From an uncultured Erysipelotrichaceae bacterium (GTDB taxonomy: Bacteria > Bacillota_I > Bacilli_A > RF39 > UBA660), in the NCBI GenBank assembly GCA_902795215.1, contig CADBKG010000003.1, forward strand, positions 18,301-82,300: 64,000 bases of DNA, written 5' to 3'. The first letter of the stretch is position 1; each line of letters begins with the position of its first letter. This document shows positions 1 to 9,100 of this stretch, in pieces. Under the pieces are notes generated by a model. The model had not been told where the DNA came from. It saw only the letters and a program-made list of their open reading frames with translations, and ran no database searches. The translations under genes were made by a program, and so were the position numbers.

Positions 1-792
1 GTACATATATTTTTGAGTGCTACCACCAAGTCCTACACCAAAAAGGCCACCATTATTTATAGCTATCATTCCATTACATACTTGATAACCTGTTTTTTCT
101 ATATATCTATCACAAGGATTTTTATAGGTTAATCTATCTGTTTGTTCACTATTTAAAAGATTCCCACCAAACATCATAAGAAGTGCTACTAAAACAATCA
201 AAGATGTACCTGCTAGCTTAAACCACTTAACATCGGTATCTTTTTTATTATAAGGAACAACCATAAATAACATATATACAAGTATTCCAATAATAGCAGC
301 AGTTCCTAAATCAGGTTGTTTAAATACTAAAAATACAACTACAAGTGAAGCTATAAGTGGTCTTACGTAATAAAATCTTTTATCGCTTTTTACATTAATA
401 TCAAAGAAACATGCTAAATATAAAATAATAGCAGTTTTAGCAAATTCACTTGGTTGAACAGTAATTGGCCCAAGTGCAAACCAACTTTTCGCACCATTGA
501 TAATAGAACCATAAATAATTAATAATCCAAGCATTCCAACAACACAAATAAAAATAAGCGAATATATTTTTTTATATTTTTTAATAGGTATTTTAATAAT
601 TAAACCAATCCCTAAAATAAAAGTCATAATCATGAATAATAATTGCCTTGTAAAGAAGTGATAAGGACTTGTTTCATATCTAAGTACTGCAGATACACTA
701 GAACTAGAAAAAACCATAACAAGGCCTATAATACAAAGTATTATGCTTGCAAAAAATAATGGTTTATCCATATACTTATATAACTTCCTCAT
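1..792 (-). CDS. FtsW/RodA/SpoVE family peptidoglycan glycosyltransferase (SEDS), 3' end cut by the window edge
   Basis: An open frame of 264 codons runs off the left edge, so the C-terminus is missing. It encodes an integral membrane protein with many hydrophobic segments. Typical SEDS motifs are visible: GAKSWFALGP followed by QPSEFAK around residue 105-120, KQPDLGTA, and GLGGSTQKYMY at the cut end. SEDS proteins polymerise lipid II into glycan strands during division (FtsW), elongation (RodA) or spore cortex synthesis (SpoVE); these subtypes cannot be separated here. I chose the ATG at 790-792 because GGTGA lies five bases upstream, the usual spacing in this genome. An in-frame ATG at 802-804 is the alternative. 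Confidence 0.9.
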   Translation of the reverse strand, partial: MRKLYKYMDKPLFFASIILCIIGLVMVFSSSSVSAVLRYETSPYHFFTRQLLFMIMTFILGIGLIIKIPIKKYKKIYSLIFICVVGMLGLLIIYGSIINGAKSWFALGPITVQPSEFAKTAIILYLACFFDINVKSDKRFYYVRPLIASLVVVFLVFKQPDLGTAAIIGILVYMLFMVVPYNKKDTDVKWFKLAGTSLIVLVALLMMFGGNLLNSEQTDRLTYKNPCDRYIEKTGYQVCNGMIAINNGGLFGVGLGGSTQKYMY

Positions 793-838
793 ATTATTCA
801 CCATCTTAATATTATCACAAATACATCCAAAAGCACAT

Positions 839-866
839 AAAAAAAGGCGTTTTATACACCTTTTTT
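839..866 (-). terminator. Rho-independent terminator after gpmA
   Basis: On the minus strand an eight-pair stem (AAAAGGTG with CGCCTTTT, one wobble pair) closes a loop of about seven bases and is followed by a T run. It lies just past the gpmA stop codon. Confidence 0.75.
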
Positions 867-873
867 ACATATT

Positions 874-1551
874 TTATGATTGTTTTTCAAAACTTTTATC
901 ATTTAAATTATATTTATAAATAATAGGTACTCCAGTTGGTATTTCAAGATATACTATGTCTTCATCACTAATATTTTCTATATATTTTATTAATGCTCTT
1001 AAACTATTACCATGCGCCACCACTAAAACGTTTTTGTTAGATTCTAAATCAAGTTTTATTTTTTCTTCATAATATGGTACTACTCTATTACAAGTATCTT
1101 CTAAACTTTCTCCTAGTGGTAATAAATTTTCATCAACATCTTCATATAATGGATCAAATTTAGGATTTCTTTTATCATCTTCTTCTAAAAGTAATGGCCT
1201 AACAGCATAACTTCTTCTCCAAATCTCTACTTGCTCTTTACCATATTTTTTGCGCATTTCATCTTTATTCAATCCTTGCAAAGCTCCATAATGTCTTTCG
1301 TTTAATTGCCAAGCTTTTACTATTTCATCTGGTTTATTTATGCTTTCAAGCACTAAATCAAGTGTATGCTGCGCTCTTTTTAGATATGATGTATATGCAA
1401 CGTTAAAATTTATATTTTTTTCTTTTAAAAATTTACCAGCTTCTTTAGCTTCTTCTATACCTTTTTCGGATAATTCAACATCAGTCCAACCAGTAAATCT
1501 ATTTTCTTTATTCCACTCGCTTTCTCCATGTCTAATTAAAACTAAATACAT
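874..1551 (-). CDS. gpmA: 2,3-bisphosphoglycerate-dependent phosphoglycerate mutase
   Basis: Interconverts 3- and 2-phosphoglycerate in glycolysis. The 225-residue protein has the histidine phosphatase signature RHGESEWN with the phospho-accepting His8, the substrate-loop motif LNERHYGALQGLNK near residue 83, and a second catalytic histidine in VVAHGNSLRA near residue 178. The length is close to the usual 228-250. It is the last gene of an apparent operon with the ComEC-like hydrolase and the DUF3006 protein, and starts six bases after the DUF3006 stop. A GAGGA sequence touches the ATG and a stronger GGAGG lies about 15 bases upstream, so the spacing is unusual. Confidence 0.95.
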   Translation of the reverse strand: MYLVLIRHGESEWNKENRFTGWTDVELSEKGIEEAKEAGKFLKEKNINFNVAYTSYLKRAQHTLDLVLESINKPDEIVKAWQLNERHYGALQGLNKDEMRKKYGKEQVEIWRRSYAVRPLLLEEDDKRNPKFDPLYEDVDENLLPLGESLEDTCNRVVPYYEEKIKLDLESNKNVLVVAHGNSLRALIKYIENISDEDIVYLEIPTGVPIIYKYNLNDKSFEKQS

Positions 1552-1557
1552 TCCTCT

Positions 1558-1779
1558 TCAATCTCCTCCTTTTAGTCTTTCAAATTTTGCTTTTATATCT
1601 TTTTCTCTTTTAGATTTTGTTTCATTATCTAAAGTATATTCTTTATTTTGATATTTTAAAGCATCTCCTTCTTTTACTTTAGGAAGTAAATCCTTTTCTA
1701 CGTTTTTCATCTTCTTAGTGCTTAAATCCTGTAAAACTACGATATCTCCTTCAATTCTATCTACTACATACTTTTTCAT
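1558..1779 (-). CDS. DUF3006 domain small protein
   Basis: A 73-residue charged, soluble protein that opens with YVVDRIEGDIVVLQD, the conserved start of the DUF3006 family. Members are often encoded beside ComEC-type metallo-beta-lactamase proteins, which is the case here: its ATG overlaps the stop codon of the upstream hydrolase gene (TAATG), suggesting translational coupling. The biochemical role of DUF3006 is not known; I infer only that it works with the neighbouring hydrolase. Confidence 0.8.
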   Translation of the reverse strand: MKKYVVDRIEGDIVVLQDLSTKKMKNVEKDLLPKVKEGDALKYQNKEYTLDNETKSKREKDIKAKFERLKGGD

Positions 1780-2714
1780 TAGCTACCTCCATTCGTATCA
1801 GTATTTATTGTATTAAAGTTTATATTTACACCATCTGTTTGGCATATTATTGTTCCGTTTTCATCTGTTCTATAAATAGTTATATTTTTATTTTTAAGTT
1901 TATTTAAAGTTGATGGATGCGGATGATGATATGAATTATTTTTACCAACTTCTATAACTGCATATTTTGGATCAACTTTATTTAAAAATCCTAGCGTTGT
2001 TGCATAACTAGAACCATGGTGTCCAAGTTTTAAAACATCCGCTTTTATATCTTGCTCTAAAATTGATTTTTCCGTTTTACTTTCTGCATCACCCATAAAT
2101 AAAAATTTAACATTTCCATAAGTAAGTTTTAATACTATCGATGAATCATTTAAATTAGCGCTGTTATCCTCTGTATATAAAACATCTATAACAGCATTAT
2201 TAAGCGTAAATGTTTCACCAATTTTAGGAATTTCAAACTTTAATTGTTTTGCATCAAGTGCATCTAATACTTCTTCAAAAGTAATTGTTGTTGTATAAGC
2301 ATCAGGCATATAAAAATGTCCTACTTCAAAGTTTTTAATAATATCATCCATACCACCAATATGATCTTCATGAGCATGCGTTCCTATAACATATTCAAAC
2401 CTAGTTATTCCAAGACTTTTAAAATACTCTACAAGCTTTTTACCATCTTCATTATTACCAGCATCTATAATCATATTTTTGCCGTTATCTCTTATCAGTA
2501 TTGAATCAGCTTGACCAACATCTAAAAACTCTACTTCTAAATTTCCAGATGTACTAACTGGAACTACTGTACTTTCTTCTTCACTAAAAGCTGCAGATAA
2601 GCTTAAACCGTATTTGTTGTAATAGCATATTGCAAATAATATTAAAACAATAATTACTTTTAATTTATCTATATTAAATTTTCTTTTCCTTCTTCTTCGT
2701 CTTCTATATGCCAT
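1779..2714 (-). CDS. Membrane-anchored ComEC/Rec2-like metallo-beta-lactamase fold hydrolase
   Basis: The 311-residue protein has an Arg/Lys-rich N-terminus, one membrane segment at about residues 18-35 and an extracellular metallo-beta-lactamase domain. Visible motifs are FLDVGQADSILI near 63, the metal-binding HAHEDH at 113-118, MGDAE near 208 and LKLGHHGS near 230. This is the C-terminal nuclease-like module of ComEC, but the ComEC channel domain is absent, so it is a stand-alone secreted or tethered form. Family members are thought to hydrolyse phosphodiesters, possibly of DNA; the actual substrate is unknown. It is the first gene of an operon with DUF3006 and gpmA. Confidence 0.85.
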   Translation of the reverse strand: MAYRRRRRRKRKFNIDKLKVIIVLILFAICYYNKYGLSLSAAFSEEESTVVPVSTSGNLEVEFLDVGQADSILIRDNGKNMIIDAGNNEDGKKLVEYFKSLGITRFEYVIGTHAHEDHIGGMDDIIKNFEVGHFYMPDAYTTTITFEEVLDALDAKQLKFEIPKIGETFTLNNAVIDVLYTEDNSANLNDSSIVLKLTYGNVKFLFMGDAESKTEKSILEQDIKADVLKLGHHGSSYATTLGFLNKVDPKYAVIEVGKNNSYHHPHPSTLNKLKNKNITIYRTDENGTIICQTDGVNINFNTINTDTNGGS

Positions 2715-2756
2715 CTACCCACCTACCATCTAATAAAAGTATATCAAAAATCAAAA

Positions 2757-2788
2757 CAAAATAAAAGACCTTCAAATTATAAGGTCTT
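2757..2788 (-). terminator. Terminator overlapping the stop of the unknown gene at 2777
   Basis: AAGACCTT and AAGGTCTT form an eight-base-pair stem around an eight-base loop, with a T-rich tract on the minus strand. The stop codon lies inside the hairpin. Confidence 0.75.
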
Positions 2789-3634
2789 ACTTTCTTCATT
2801 ATAAATTGCTTCTTTTAAGTATTTATTATATTCAAACATTGTTTTAACTTTATCCGCTTGTATATACATAATAACACTAGGTTTTAAACCTTCAACATAT
2901 TTTCTAAAATCAACTATATCAGGTTTAATACCTCTTTTTCTAGCATCTAACACATAACCATATATTACTTCTGATAAATAACTATGATAAGAACCTCCAC
3001 TATCATGTATATAAGCAATGCCACCTTCTTTTAACATAAAAGGTAAATCATCACTAGTTTTAGATAATATTTCAGGATGCTCTTTAACCATATCTTTAAA
3101 TAATTCTTCTTGTTTTTTGGTAGCAAATCTAAATATATAACCATCACTAGAAGGACTAGTTCGCATTTTAAATTCACCAGTTTTTCGATTTAATATATTT
3201 TCGTGCTTACATGCCGCTTTAAACTCTTTATTTAAATCAAGTATATCACATGCTGCATCTTCATAATTATCTCTACTTATTGGTATATATGCCTTAGAAT
3301 AAGTTCTAATACTAGCATTTTTACTATATATCCAAGGATTCCTTTTATAGGCTTTAAAATCCAAACAATAAGAACTAGTTTTATCCATTATACTCTTTTT
3401 AAGCTCATTAAGTCTTAAACTAGTTTCATCAACATTTACTAAGTTATTATATATAAAATCCCTAGGATGATTTCTAATGGTTTCAGCATTACTTATTTTA
3501 ACTACTCCATCTACTTTATCATATTCATATACAATATCTCCATCGTTATATAAAAATAACTTATCATATATATTATTAAGTGTCCCTTCTATAGTATTAT
3601 TTTCACTATATTCTTCTTGTAAATATTTACTCAT
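2777..3634 (-). CDS. Hypothetical protein, 285 residues
   Basis: I do not recognise this protein. It is soluble, with no signal peptide or membrane segment, and mixed charge. The N-terminal half alternates Asp/Tyr-rich stretches; the C-terminal half contains GGIAYIHDSGGSYHSYLSEV and a helical end. The ATG at 3632-3634 was chosen because GGAGGG lies upstream at good spacing; a longer frame to 3661 has no such site. It appears monocistronic with its own terminator and lies between the ComEC-like operon and dinD. No function is proposed. Confidence 0.7.
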   Translation of the reverse strand: MSKYLQEEYSENNTIEGTLNNIYDKLFLYNDGDIVYEYDKVDGVVKISNAETIRNHPRDFIYNNLVNVDETSLRLNELKKSIMDKTSSYCLDFKAYKRNPWIYSKNASIRTYSKAYIPISRDNYEDAACDILDLNKEFKAACKHENILNRKTGEFKMRTSPSSDGYIFRFATKKQEELFKDMVKEHPEILSKTSDDLPFMLKEGGIAYIHDSGGSYHSYLSEVIYGYVLDARKRGIKPDIVDFRKYVEGLKPSVIMYIQADKVKTMFEYNKYLKEAIYNEESKTL

Positions 3635-3691
3635 AAAACCCTCCAGATTAGATAATATCATACCATAATTAATAAAATAAAAAAAGGAAAA

Positions 3692-4516
3692 TTAATCATT
3701 TAGTTTAACCATTTTATTTTCTTTTTCAATTTCTTTTAGACTTTTGTTAGGAGTTGGCATATCTTCTGGCATAGTTCCACCAAGATCTTTTATTGTTTCT
3801 CTAACTTTTTTTCCAACTTTATAATGTGTATCATTAACATTATTTTCACCCTCAATATTATCATTTTTTAATTTTTCATCAGTTTGAGTAATTCTAAACA
3901 GATTAGCAGCAAGTTCAGTACTACCCATATTATCTAAGATATCTTCTCTATATCTAAGCCCTTTTCTTTTAGCAATATCGTCTGCAGTTTCTCCATTATA
4001 TAACCCTTTATATCCAGCATTATGAAATTTATCAAAATTTTTAACTCCTGCTTTCTTAGCAGTTTGATTAAGTGAGTAATTACCTTTCCTGGTTAAGTTT
4101 CTTTGATATAATCTCTTTTCATCTTCAGATAATAAACTATATTCTTTTTCAGTTAATTCCATTTTTCTAGTTTGTACTGCAAAATAAGTTTGTGCTTCTG
4201 CAACTACCTTTTTTCTAGAATCTGCGTTTTGTGCAATTAAATAACAAGCATAACGCGAGAGTTTATAATCTTCTACTTTTCTGCTAGCTCCTTTAGCTAT
4301 CTCTATCATTTTGCCGACATTGGCAAAATGATCTGAGACCAAATTTCCGCTATTCTTACAAGCTATTATTGCTTTTTCTATTACATCGTTGAATCTTCTC
4401 CATTGTGTATATTCTAGTACCTGTTTTAATTCCCTAGCATCCCAATGTTCTTTTCCTTCTTCATCTATATGTTTTATGTTTTCAAATACATTTATATTTA
4501 CATCTATTTCATACAT
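3692..4516 (-). CDS. dinD: DNA damage-inducible protein D (DinD), BRO-N family
   Basis: The 274-residue protein matches DinD along its whole length: an N-terminal BRO-N-like domain (HWDARELKQVLEYTQWRRF near 24-42), YKLSRYACYLIAQNAD near 83-97, then QTYFAVQTRKMEL, DEKRLYQRN, GYKGLYNGE and the family hallmark NMGSTELAANLFRITQTDEK near 200. E. coli DinD is LexA-controlled and inhibits RecA filament functions; no LexA box is seen here. I prefer the ATG at 4514-4516 because AAAGGA lies eight bases before it; the ATG at 4520-4522 would leave only two bases. The gene carries a perfect inverted repeat at 4305-4332 and a promoter inside a dispersed repeat. Confidence 0.93.
   Translation of the reverse strand: MYEIDVNINVFENIKHIDEEGKEHWDARELKQVLEYTQWRRFNDVIEKAIIACKNSGNLVSDHFANVGKMIEIAKGASRKVEDYKLSRYACYLIAQNADSRKKVVAEAQTYFAVQTRKMELTEKEYSLLSEDEKRLYQRNLTRKGNYSLNQTAKKAGVKNFDKFHNAGYKGLYNGETADDIAKRKGLRYREDILDNMGSTELAANLFRITQTDEKLKNDNIEGENNVNDTHYKVGKKVRETIKDLGGTMPEDMPTPNKSLKEIEKENKMVKLND
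4305..4332. repeat. Perfect intragenic inverted repeat in dinD
   Basis: ATCATTTTGCC at 4305-4315 and GGCAAAATGAT at 4322-4332 are exact reverse complements of 11 bases separated by GACATT. The element lies within dinD codons of the segment DHFANVGKMI (residues about 62-71), in the N-terminal domain. Confidence 0.9.
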
Positions 4517-4560
4517 TTTCATCTTCCTTTCTATTGTAGTAATATATTCTTAAAAAAACA

Positions 4561-4606
4561 CCCTCTATTAATATTATACAAGATAGATTTCATTTTTCTC
4601 AAAAAA
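4561..4606 (-). repeat. Dispersed 46-bp promoter-like repeat, copy A (upstream of dinD)
   Basis: These 46 bases match 27961-28006 at 43 positions. In the minus orientation the copy contains TTGAGA (4597-4602) and TATAAT (4573-4578) with an 18-base spacer, a good sigma-A type promoter about 55 bases upstream of dinD. The spacer itself is fully conserved between copies, which a plain promoter would not require. Confidence 0.8.
4573..4602 (-). promoter_or_regulatory. Predicted dinD promoter
   Basis: TTGAGA, an 18-base spacer, then TATAAT on the minus strand. No GAAC/GTTC LexA-type operator is visible nearby. Confidence 0.65.
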
Positions 4607-4670
4607 ACACTCAATTTACTAAAATTTTAGCAATATTTTTTCTAAATGTTATCAAAAACAATTTATTGCA

Positions 4671-4699
4671 TAAAAAAAGAAGGATTACTTTTTCCTTCT
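4671..4699 (-). terminator. Terminator of surface protein 1
   Basis: AGAAGGA pairs with TCCTTCT around an eight-base loop, followed on the minus strand by a run of seven T. It overlaps the end of the coding sequence. Confidence 0.75.
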
Positions 4700-6037
4700 A
4701 ATTAGCATATAAACAGCTACGCCAATTACTCCAAATAATACACCAGCTAGGAGAATCATCCATAATTTAATACTTTTACCTGTAATTGGTACATCAACAT
4801 TCATTTTATCAATTATAGTAGCTTTTTCTACTGTTAGATTCAATGTATAATTTACTGCACCGTTTTCGCTAGTAGCAGTTATTTTTGTTGTTCCTTCCTT
4901 TAAACCAACTATATTATTACCATCCATTTTAGCAACTGATGTATCATCAACTTTATAAGTTAATTTATCACCTGATTTTATAGTATTAAATAAAGTACTA
5001 AAATCTAGTTTATCATTTACTTTAATAGTTTTAGTTCCATCGAAGAAGATATTTATCTGAGCATTGACATTAGATTTCATATTGATATCAGCATACGTAT
5101 ATATCCATGAATTAGGATCTTCGGCTTCACTTATATTGGTAAATAATTCATTAGTTTGATTCTCTGAGTTAATCTTATGATAATCAATTTTATCATTTTT
5201 AGGATTATAAACATTTATTGTAGAATTTTTCCCAGAAGCAATATTTATTATTTTTCCAGTATGATTATTTAAATCAAGCGTAACTTCCGTTGCACCAAGA
5301 CCTCCTATTTTAGAATTATTTATATTCCCTTTTGCACTATTTAATTGGAAAAAACCATCAACATTTAAATTATCAAAATCTATATTAGAATCTGGATCAT
5401 TAGCAGAACCCGCAGAATTCATATCAATTCTATTTGCAGTTACATTTTTTAATTTATATTCTGTACCACTTGATACTCCGATTCGACTTACCTTAGTATC
5501 TTTTACATCTATATTTCCTTGTAATGAAATATTAAATATTTCTGATGATTCAACAGCTAAATTTGGGCTTGCATTCCCATTATTTAACAAAACAGAACCA
5601 ACTTTAACATTTTTAAGTTTTACATTATTTGCATATGGAGATAAAGTACCAGTATAATATCCTGCTGCACCTTCATCTACCCAGTAATCTTTAACAATAA
5701 AATCATTAATATTAATTTCTTTTGCATACATCTCTAACGTAGAATTTAAAACAATTGTTGCATTATTTCCATTTATTGTTAATGATGCTAAGTCTTGATA
5801 TTCACTTGAAACATTTAAATGATGCTCATTTATTGTATATGTTCCAGTATCGGTAATATTTATTGTCACTGTATCGTTATCATAGTGAGTACCTCTAGCT
5901 TCTAACTCTGCAAGCACAGTTTCTAGTTCTGTATATTCACATCCGTTTTTACATACATTATAAGTTGTATTTGTAGCATTAACTAACATTGGAACACAAA
6001 ATATAATAGTTAATAATAAATATTTTATTCTTTTCAT
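4685..6037 (-). CDS. Cell-surface protein 1: beta-helix-like region, Ig-like domain and xPxTG anchor
   Basis: The 450-residue protein has a signal peptide (about 1-21), then TYNVCKNGCEYTELETV with a Cys pair shared by two paralogues in this window. Residues about 55-330 are Asn/Ile-rich and repetitive (SLTINGNN, NVKLKNVKVG), resembling a right-handed parallel beta-helix. A Big_2-like Ig domain follows (GDKLTYKVDDTSVAKMDGN, GLKEGTTKITATSENG). The end is VPITG, a hydrophobic stretch and RRKK, which looks like an LPxTG-type sortase signal. It is probably exposed on the wall; the ligand is unknown. The paralogues are at 23963-25144 and 45094-46410. No sortase is encoded in the window. Confidence 0.8.
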   Translation of the reverse strand: MKRIKYLLLTIIFCVPMLVNATNTTYNVCKNGCEYTELETVLAELEARGTHYDNDTVTINITDTGTYTINEHHLNVSSEYQDLASLTINGNNATIVLNSTLEMYAKEININDFIVKDYWVDEGAAGYYTGTLSPYANNVKLKNVKVGSVLLNNGNASPNLAVESSEIFNISLQGNIDVKDTKVSRIGVSSGTEYKLKNVTANRIDMNSAGSANDPDSNIDFDNLNVDGFFQLNSAKGNINNSKIGGLGATEVTLDLNNHTGKIINIASGKNSTINVYNPKNDKIDYHKINSENQTNELFTNISEAEDPNSWIYTYADINMKSNVNAQINIFFDGTKTIKVNDKLDFSTLFNTIKSGDKLTYKVDDTSVAKMDGNNIVGLKEGTTKITATSENGAVNYTLNLTVEKATIIDKMNVDVPITGKSIKLWMILLAGVLFGVIGVAVYMLIRRKK

Positions 6038-6060
6038 ATAATACCTACCTTCTACACTTA

Positions 6061-6089
6061 ATTATAACTACTTATTATTAAACTAGCAA
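6061..6089 (-). promoter_or_regulatory. Predicted promoter of surface protein 1
   Basis: TTGCTA (6084-6089) and TATAAT (6061-6066) on the minus strand, 17-base spacer. The leader ends in GAAGGTAGGTATTAT before the ATG, related to the leaders of the two paralogues. Confidence 0.65.
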
Positions 6090-6132
6090 TAATTATGAAA
6101 CTTATTTTACGTTTATTTACGTTATAATTACA

Positions 6133-6157
6133 TAAAAAAGGCCTCTTAAAAGAAGCC
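6133..6157 (-). terminator. Terminator of polC
   Basis: On the minus strand GGCTTCTT pairs with AAGAGGCC (one wobble pair) around a short loop and is followed by six T. It overlaps the polC stop codon. Confidence 0.8.
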
Positions 6158-9100
6158 ATCAAATAAACTCATTTGGTTAGATTCACTCATTCCATCAAAT
6201 ATACCTAGAGTTTTCATTTTATCTATTGTTGTAGAGTTTACTTTAGCACGTTCAGAAACATCTTCTATTGATAAGAATGGTGCTTTTTCTCTTTCTTTAG
6301 TTATTGCGTTTGCAACGTTTTCACCTAGTCCATCAAGCGCTCTAAATGGAAAAATAAGTGTTTTTTCGTCTTCATCAATTACAAAATTTCTAGCATCGGA
6401 TTTATTTAAATCAATCATTTTAAATTTTAATCCTCTTGCATACATTTCCATTGCAATAGCAAGTTCATCTCTAAGTTCTACTTCTTTTTGAGAAGCATCA
6501 TAACCTTTATCATTTATTTCATCATATTTTTTCTTTATAGCATCATAACCCTTACACATTGTGCTTACATCAAAAGTATTAGATCTAACGCTAAAGTATG
6601 AAGCATAATAATATATTGGATGATGTACTTTAAACCAAGCTATTCTAAAGGCACTTATTACATATGCTGCAGCATGGGCTTTTGGGAACATGTATTTAAT
6701 TTTTCTGCAAGATTCTATATACCAATCCGGTACACCTGCTTCTTTCATTTCTTTGGCAAAGCCACTCCATGTTTCAGGATCTTTTGATGCTTTACCTTTT
6801 CTTACAAATTCCATTATTTTAAATGCTTTTTTAGATTCCATACCATATGCAATTAAGTTTATCATAATATCATCACGACAACCAATTACATCTTTAAAAG
6901 CTACTTTTCCTTCTTGTATTAGATCTCTTGAGTTACCATACCATACATCAGTACCATGTGATAAACCAGAAATTTTAACAAGTTCTGCGAATGTTGTTGG
7001 TTTAGTATCTACAAGCATTCTAACTGCAAGACGAGTACCAAATTCTGGTATACCAAGTGTTCCTGTTTCACAATCAATTTGCTCGCTCGTAACACCAAGT
7101 ACTTTTGGGCTTTTAAATATACTCATTGTATCTTTATCATCTAGTGGTACTTTGGTAACATCTATTCCACTTAAATCTTTAAGCATTCTAAGTACTGTAG
7201 GATCATCGTGACCAAGTATATCTAGTTTTAATACATCTTGATCGATTGCATGATAATCAAAGTGAGTTGTTCTCCATGCACTTGTTATATCATCTGCAGG
7301 ATATTGATAAGGAGTAAAGTCATATACATCCATGTATCCAGGAATAACAACTATACCACCTGGATGTTGTCCCGTAGTTCTTTTAACTCCCGTGCAGCCC
7401 TTAGCAAGTCTTTCCATTTCTACACTTCGCATATCCATTATGCCTTTATCTTCGCAGTATCCTTTAACAAAACCATAAGCTGTTTTATCAGCGACTGTAC
7501 CAATTGTACCAGCACGATATACGTTATCTACGCCAAATAACACTTTTGTGTATTCATGGGCAGAAGCTTGATTATCGCCTGAGAAATTAAGGTCTATATC
7601 AGGGACTTTATCAGCATCAAATCCAAGGAATGTTGCAAATGGCATATCTTGGCCTTCTTTATTTAGTTTAGTACCGCATTTTGGACAATCCATATCAGGT
7701 AAATCATAACCACATGAATAATTTTTCTTTAGTGGTTCTCCATCTATTTCAAATATACTATTTTTACAATTTGGACAAACATAATGGGCTTCTAGTGGAT
7801 TAACTTCTGTAATACCCATCATAGTTGCAACAAAGCTTGATCCAACGCTACCTCTAGAACCAACTAGATATCCCTCATCATTTGAGTGTTTAACTAGTTT
7901 TTGAGCAATTAAGTAAATAACATCGAATCCACCTTTGATAATACCATTTAATTCTGTTTCAATTCTTGTTTTAATATTCTCTGGAAGAGGATCACCATAT
8001 ATTTCATGCGCTCTTCCATAAACCATATCTTTAACTGTTTTTTCAGAATCTTCAATCTTTGGACTAAATGGAACACCACCAGTATCGATTATTACTTCAA
8101 CTATCTCACACATATCTGAGATTTTATTTGTGTTTTCTACTACTATTTTGTTTGCAAGCTCTTTTCCTAAAAATTTGAAATTATCAAGCATTTCATCCGT
8201 TGTTCTAAAGTGTTGTGATGGAATATTTTGGATTTCTGACTTTGCAAGTGGATGTCTACCACCACCAGGAACTTTTTGATTAACAATTATTTCTCTTGAA
8301 ATTTTATCTTCTTTCCTTAAATGATGCACATCACCAGTTGCAACCATTATTTTACCTGCTTCAATAGTGGTATTAACTATCTTTTTAATGATATTTTCTA
8401 CTTCTACTATATTAACAAAATCACTTGTATCTATTAAATGAGAATATACTTCTGGAGGTTGAACTTCAACATAATCATAGAATGATATTATATTTGTAAG
8501 TTCTTCTTCACTTTTACTTTTGGCTTCTCCAAATACTTCTGATTGGTAACAACCACTACCAATAAGTAGACCTTCTCTGTGTTTTTCTACTTCACTTCTA
8601 AGTATTCTAGGAGTTTTATATAGATATTTAGTATTTGCATAACTTACTAGTTTAAATAAGTTTTTAAGTCCTGTTTTATTTTTAACAAGCAAGTTTATAT
8701 GATAAGTTTTACCATATTTATATATTTCATCAGTGCTTATAAGGTTATTAAAATCTTTAATGTTTTCGATATTTTGATTATCCATCTTTTTAACCATTTT
8801 ATCAAAAACATAAGCCGTTCCTTCTGCGTCATAATCTGCCCTATGGTGTTTATCTTCATCCCATGTAACATTATATCTTTTAACAAGTGCACTAAGTGAA
8901 TGTCTTGCAAAACCTTTATCAAGCGCACGAGAAAGTTCAAGTGTATCTATAACACAGTTTTTAAATTCTCCTAAGTTGTATTTTTCATATGCCATTTCTA
9001 AAAAGCTTGTATCGAATTTTGCATTATGTGCAACCATAGGATAGTCTTTAAAGAATTTAATGAATCTTTTAACAACATTTTCTTCATTATCTTTATCTTC

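Noticed and set aside
4517..4680. LexA-type SOS box in front of dinD
   Set aside because: No CGAAC-N4-GTTCG-like or similar dyad was found; the only notable element is the dispersed promoter-like repeat.
6690..7211. Plus-strand open frame inside polC
   Set aside because: It lies wholly opposite a strongly conserved gene, has no ribosome binding site, and its composition is that of an antisense shadow. The same holds for frames opposite prkC (41018-41782), the cadherin-like gene (12635-13300) and lepA (16198-16605).
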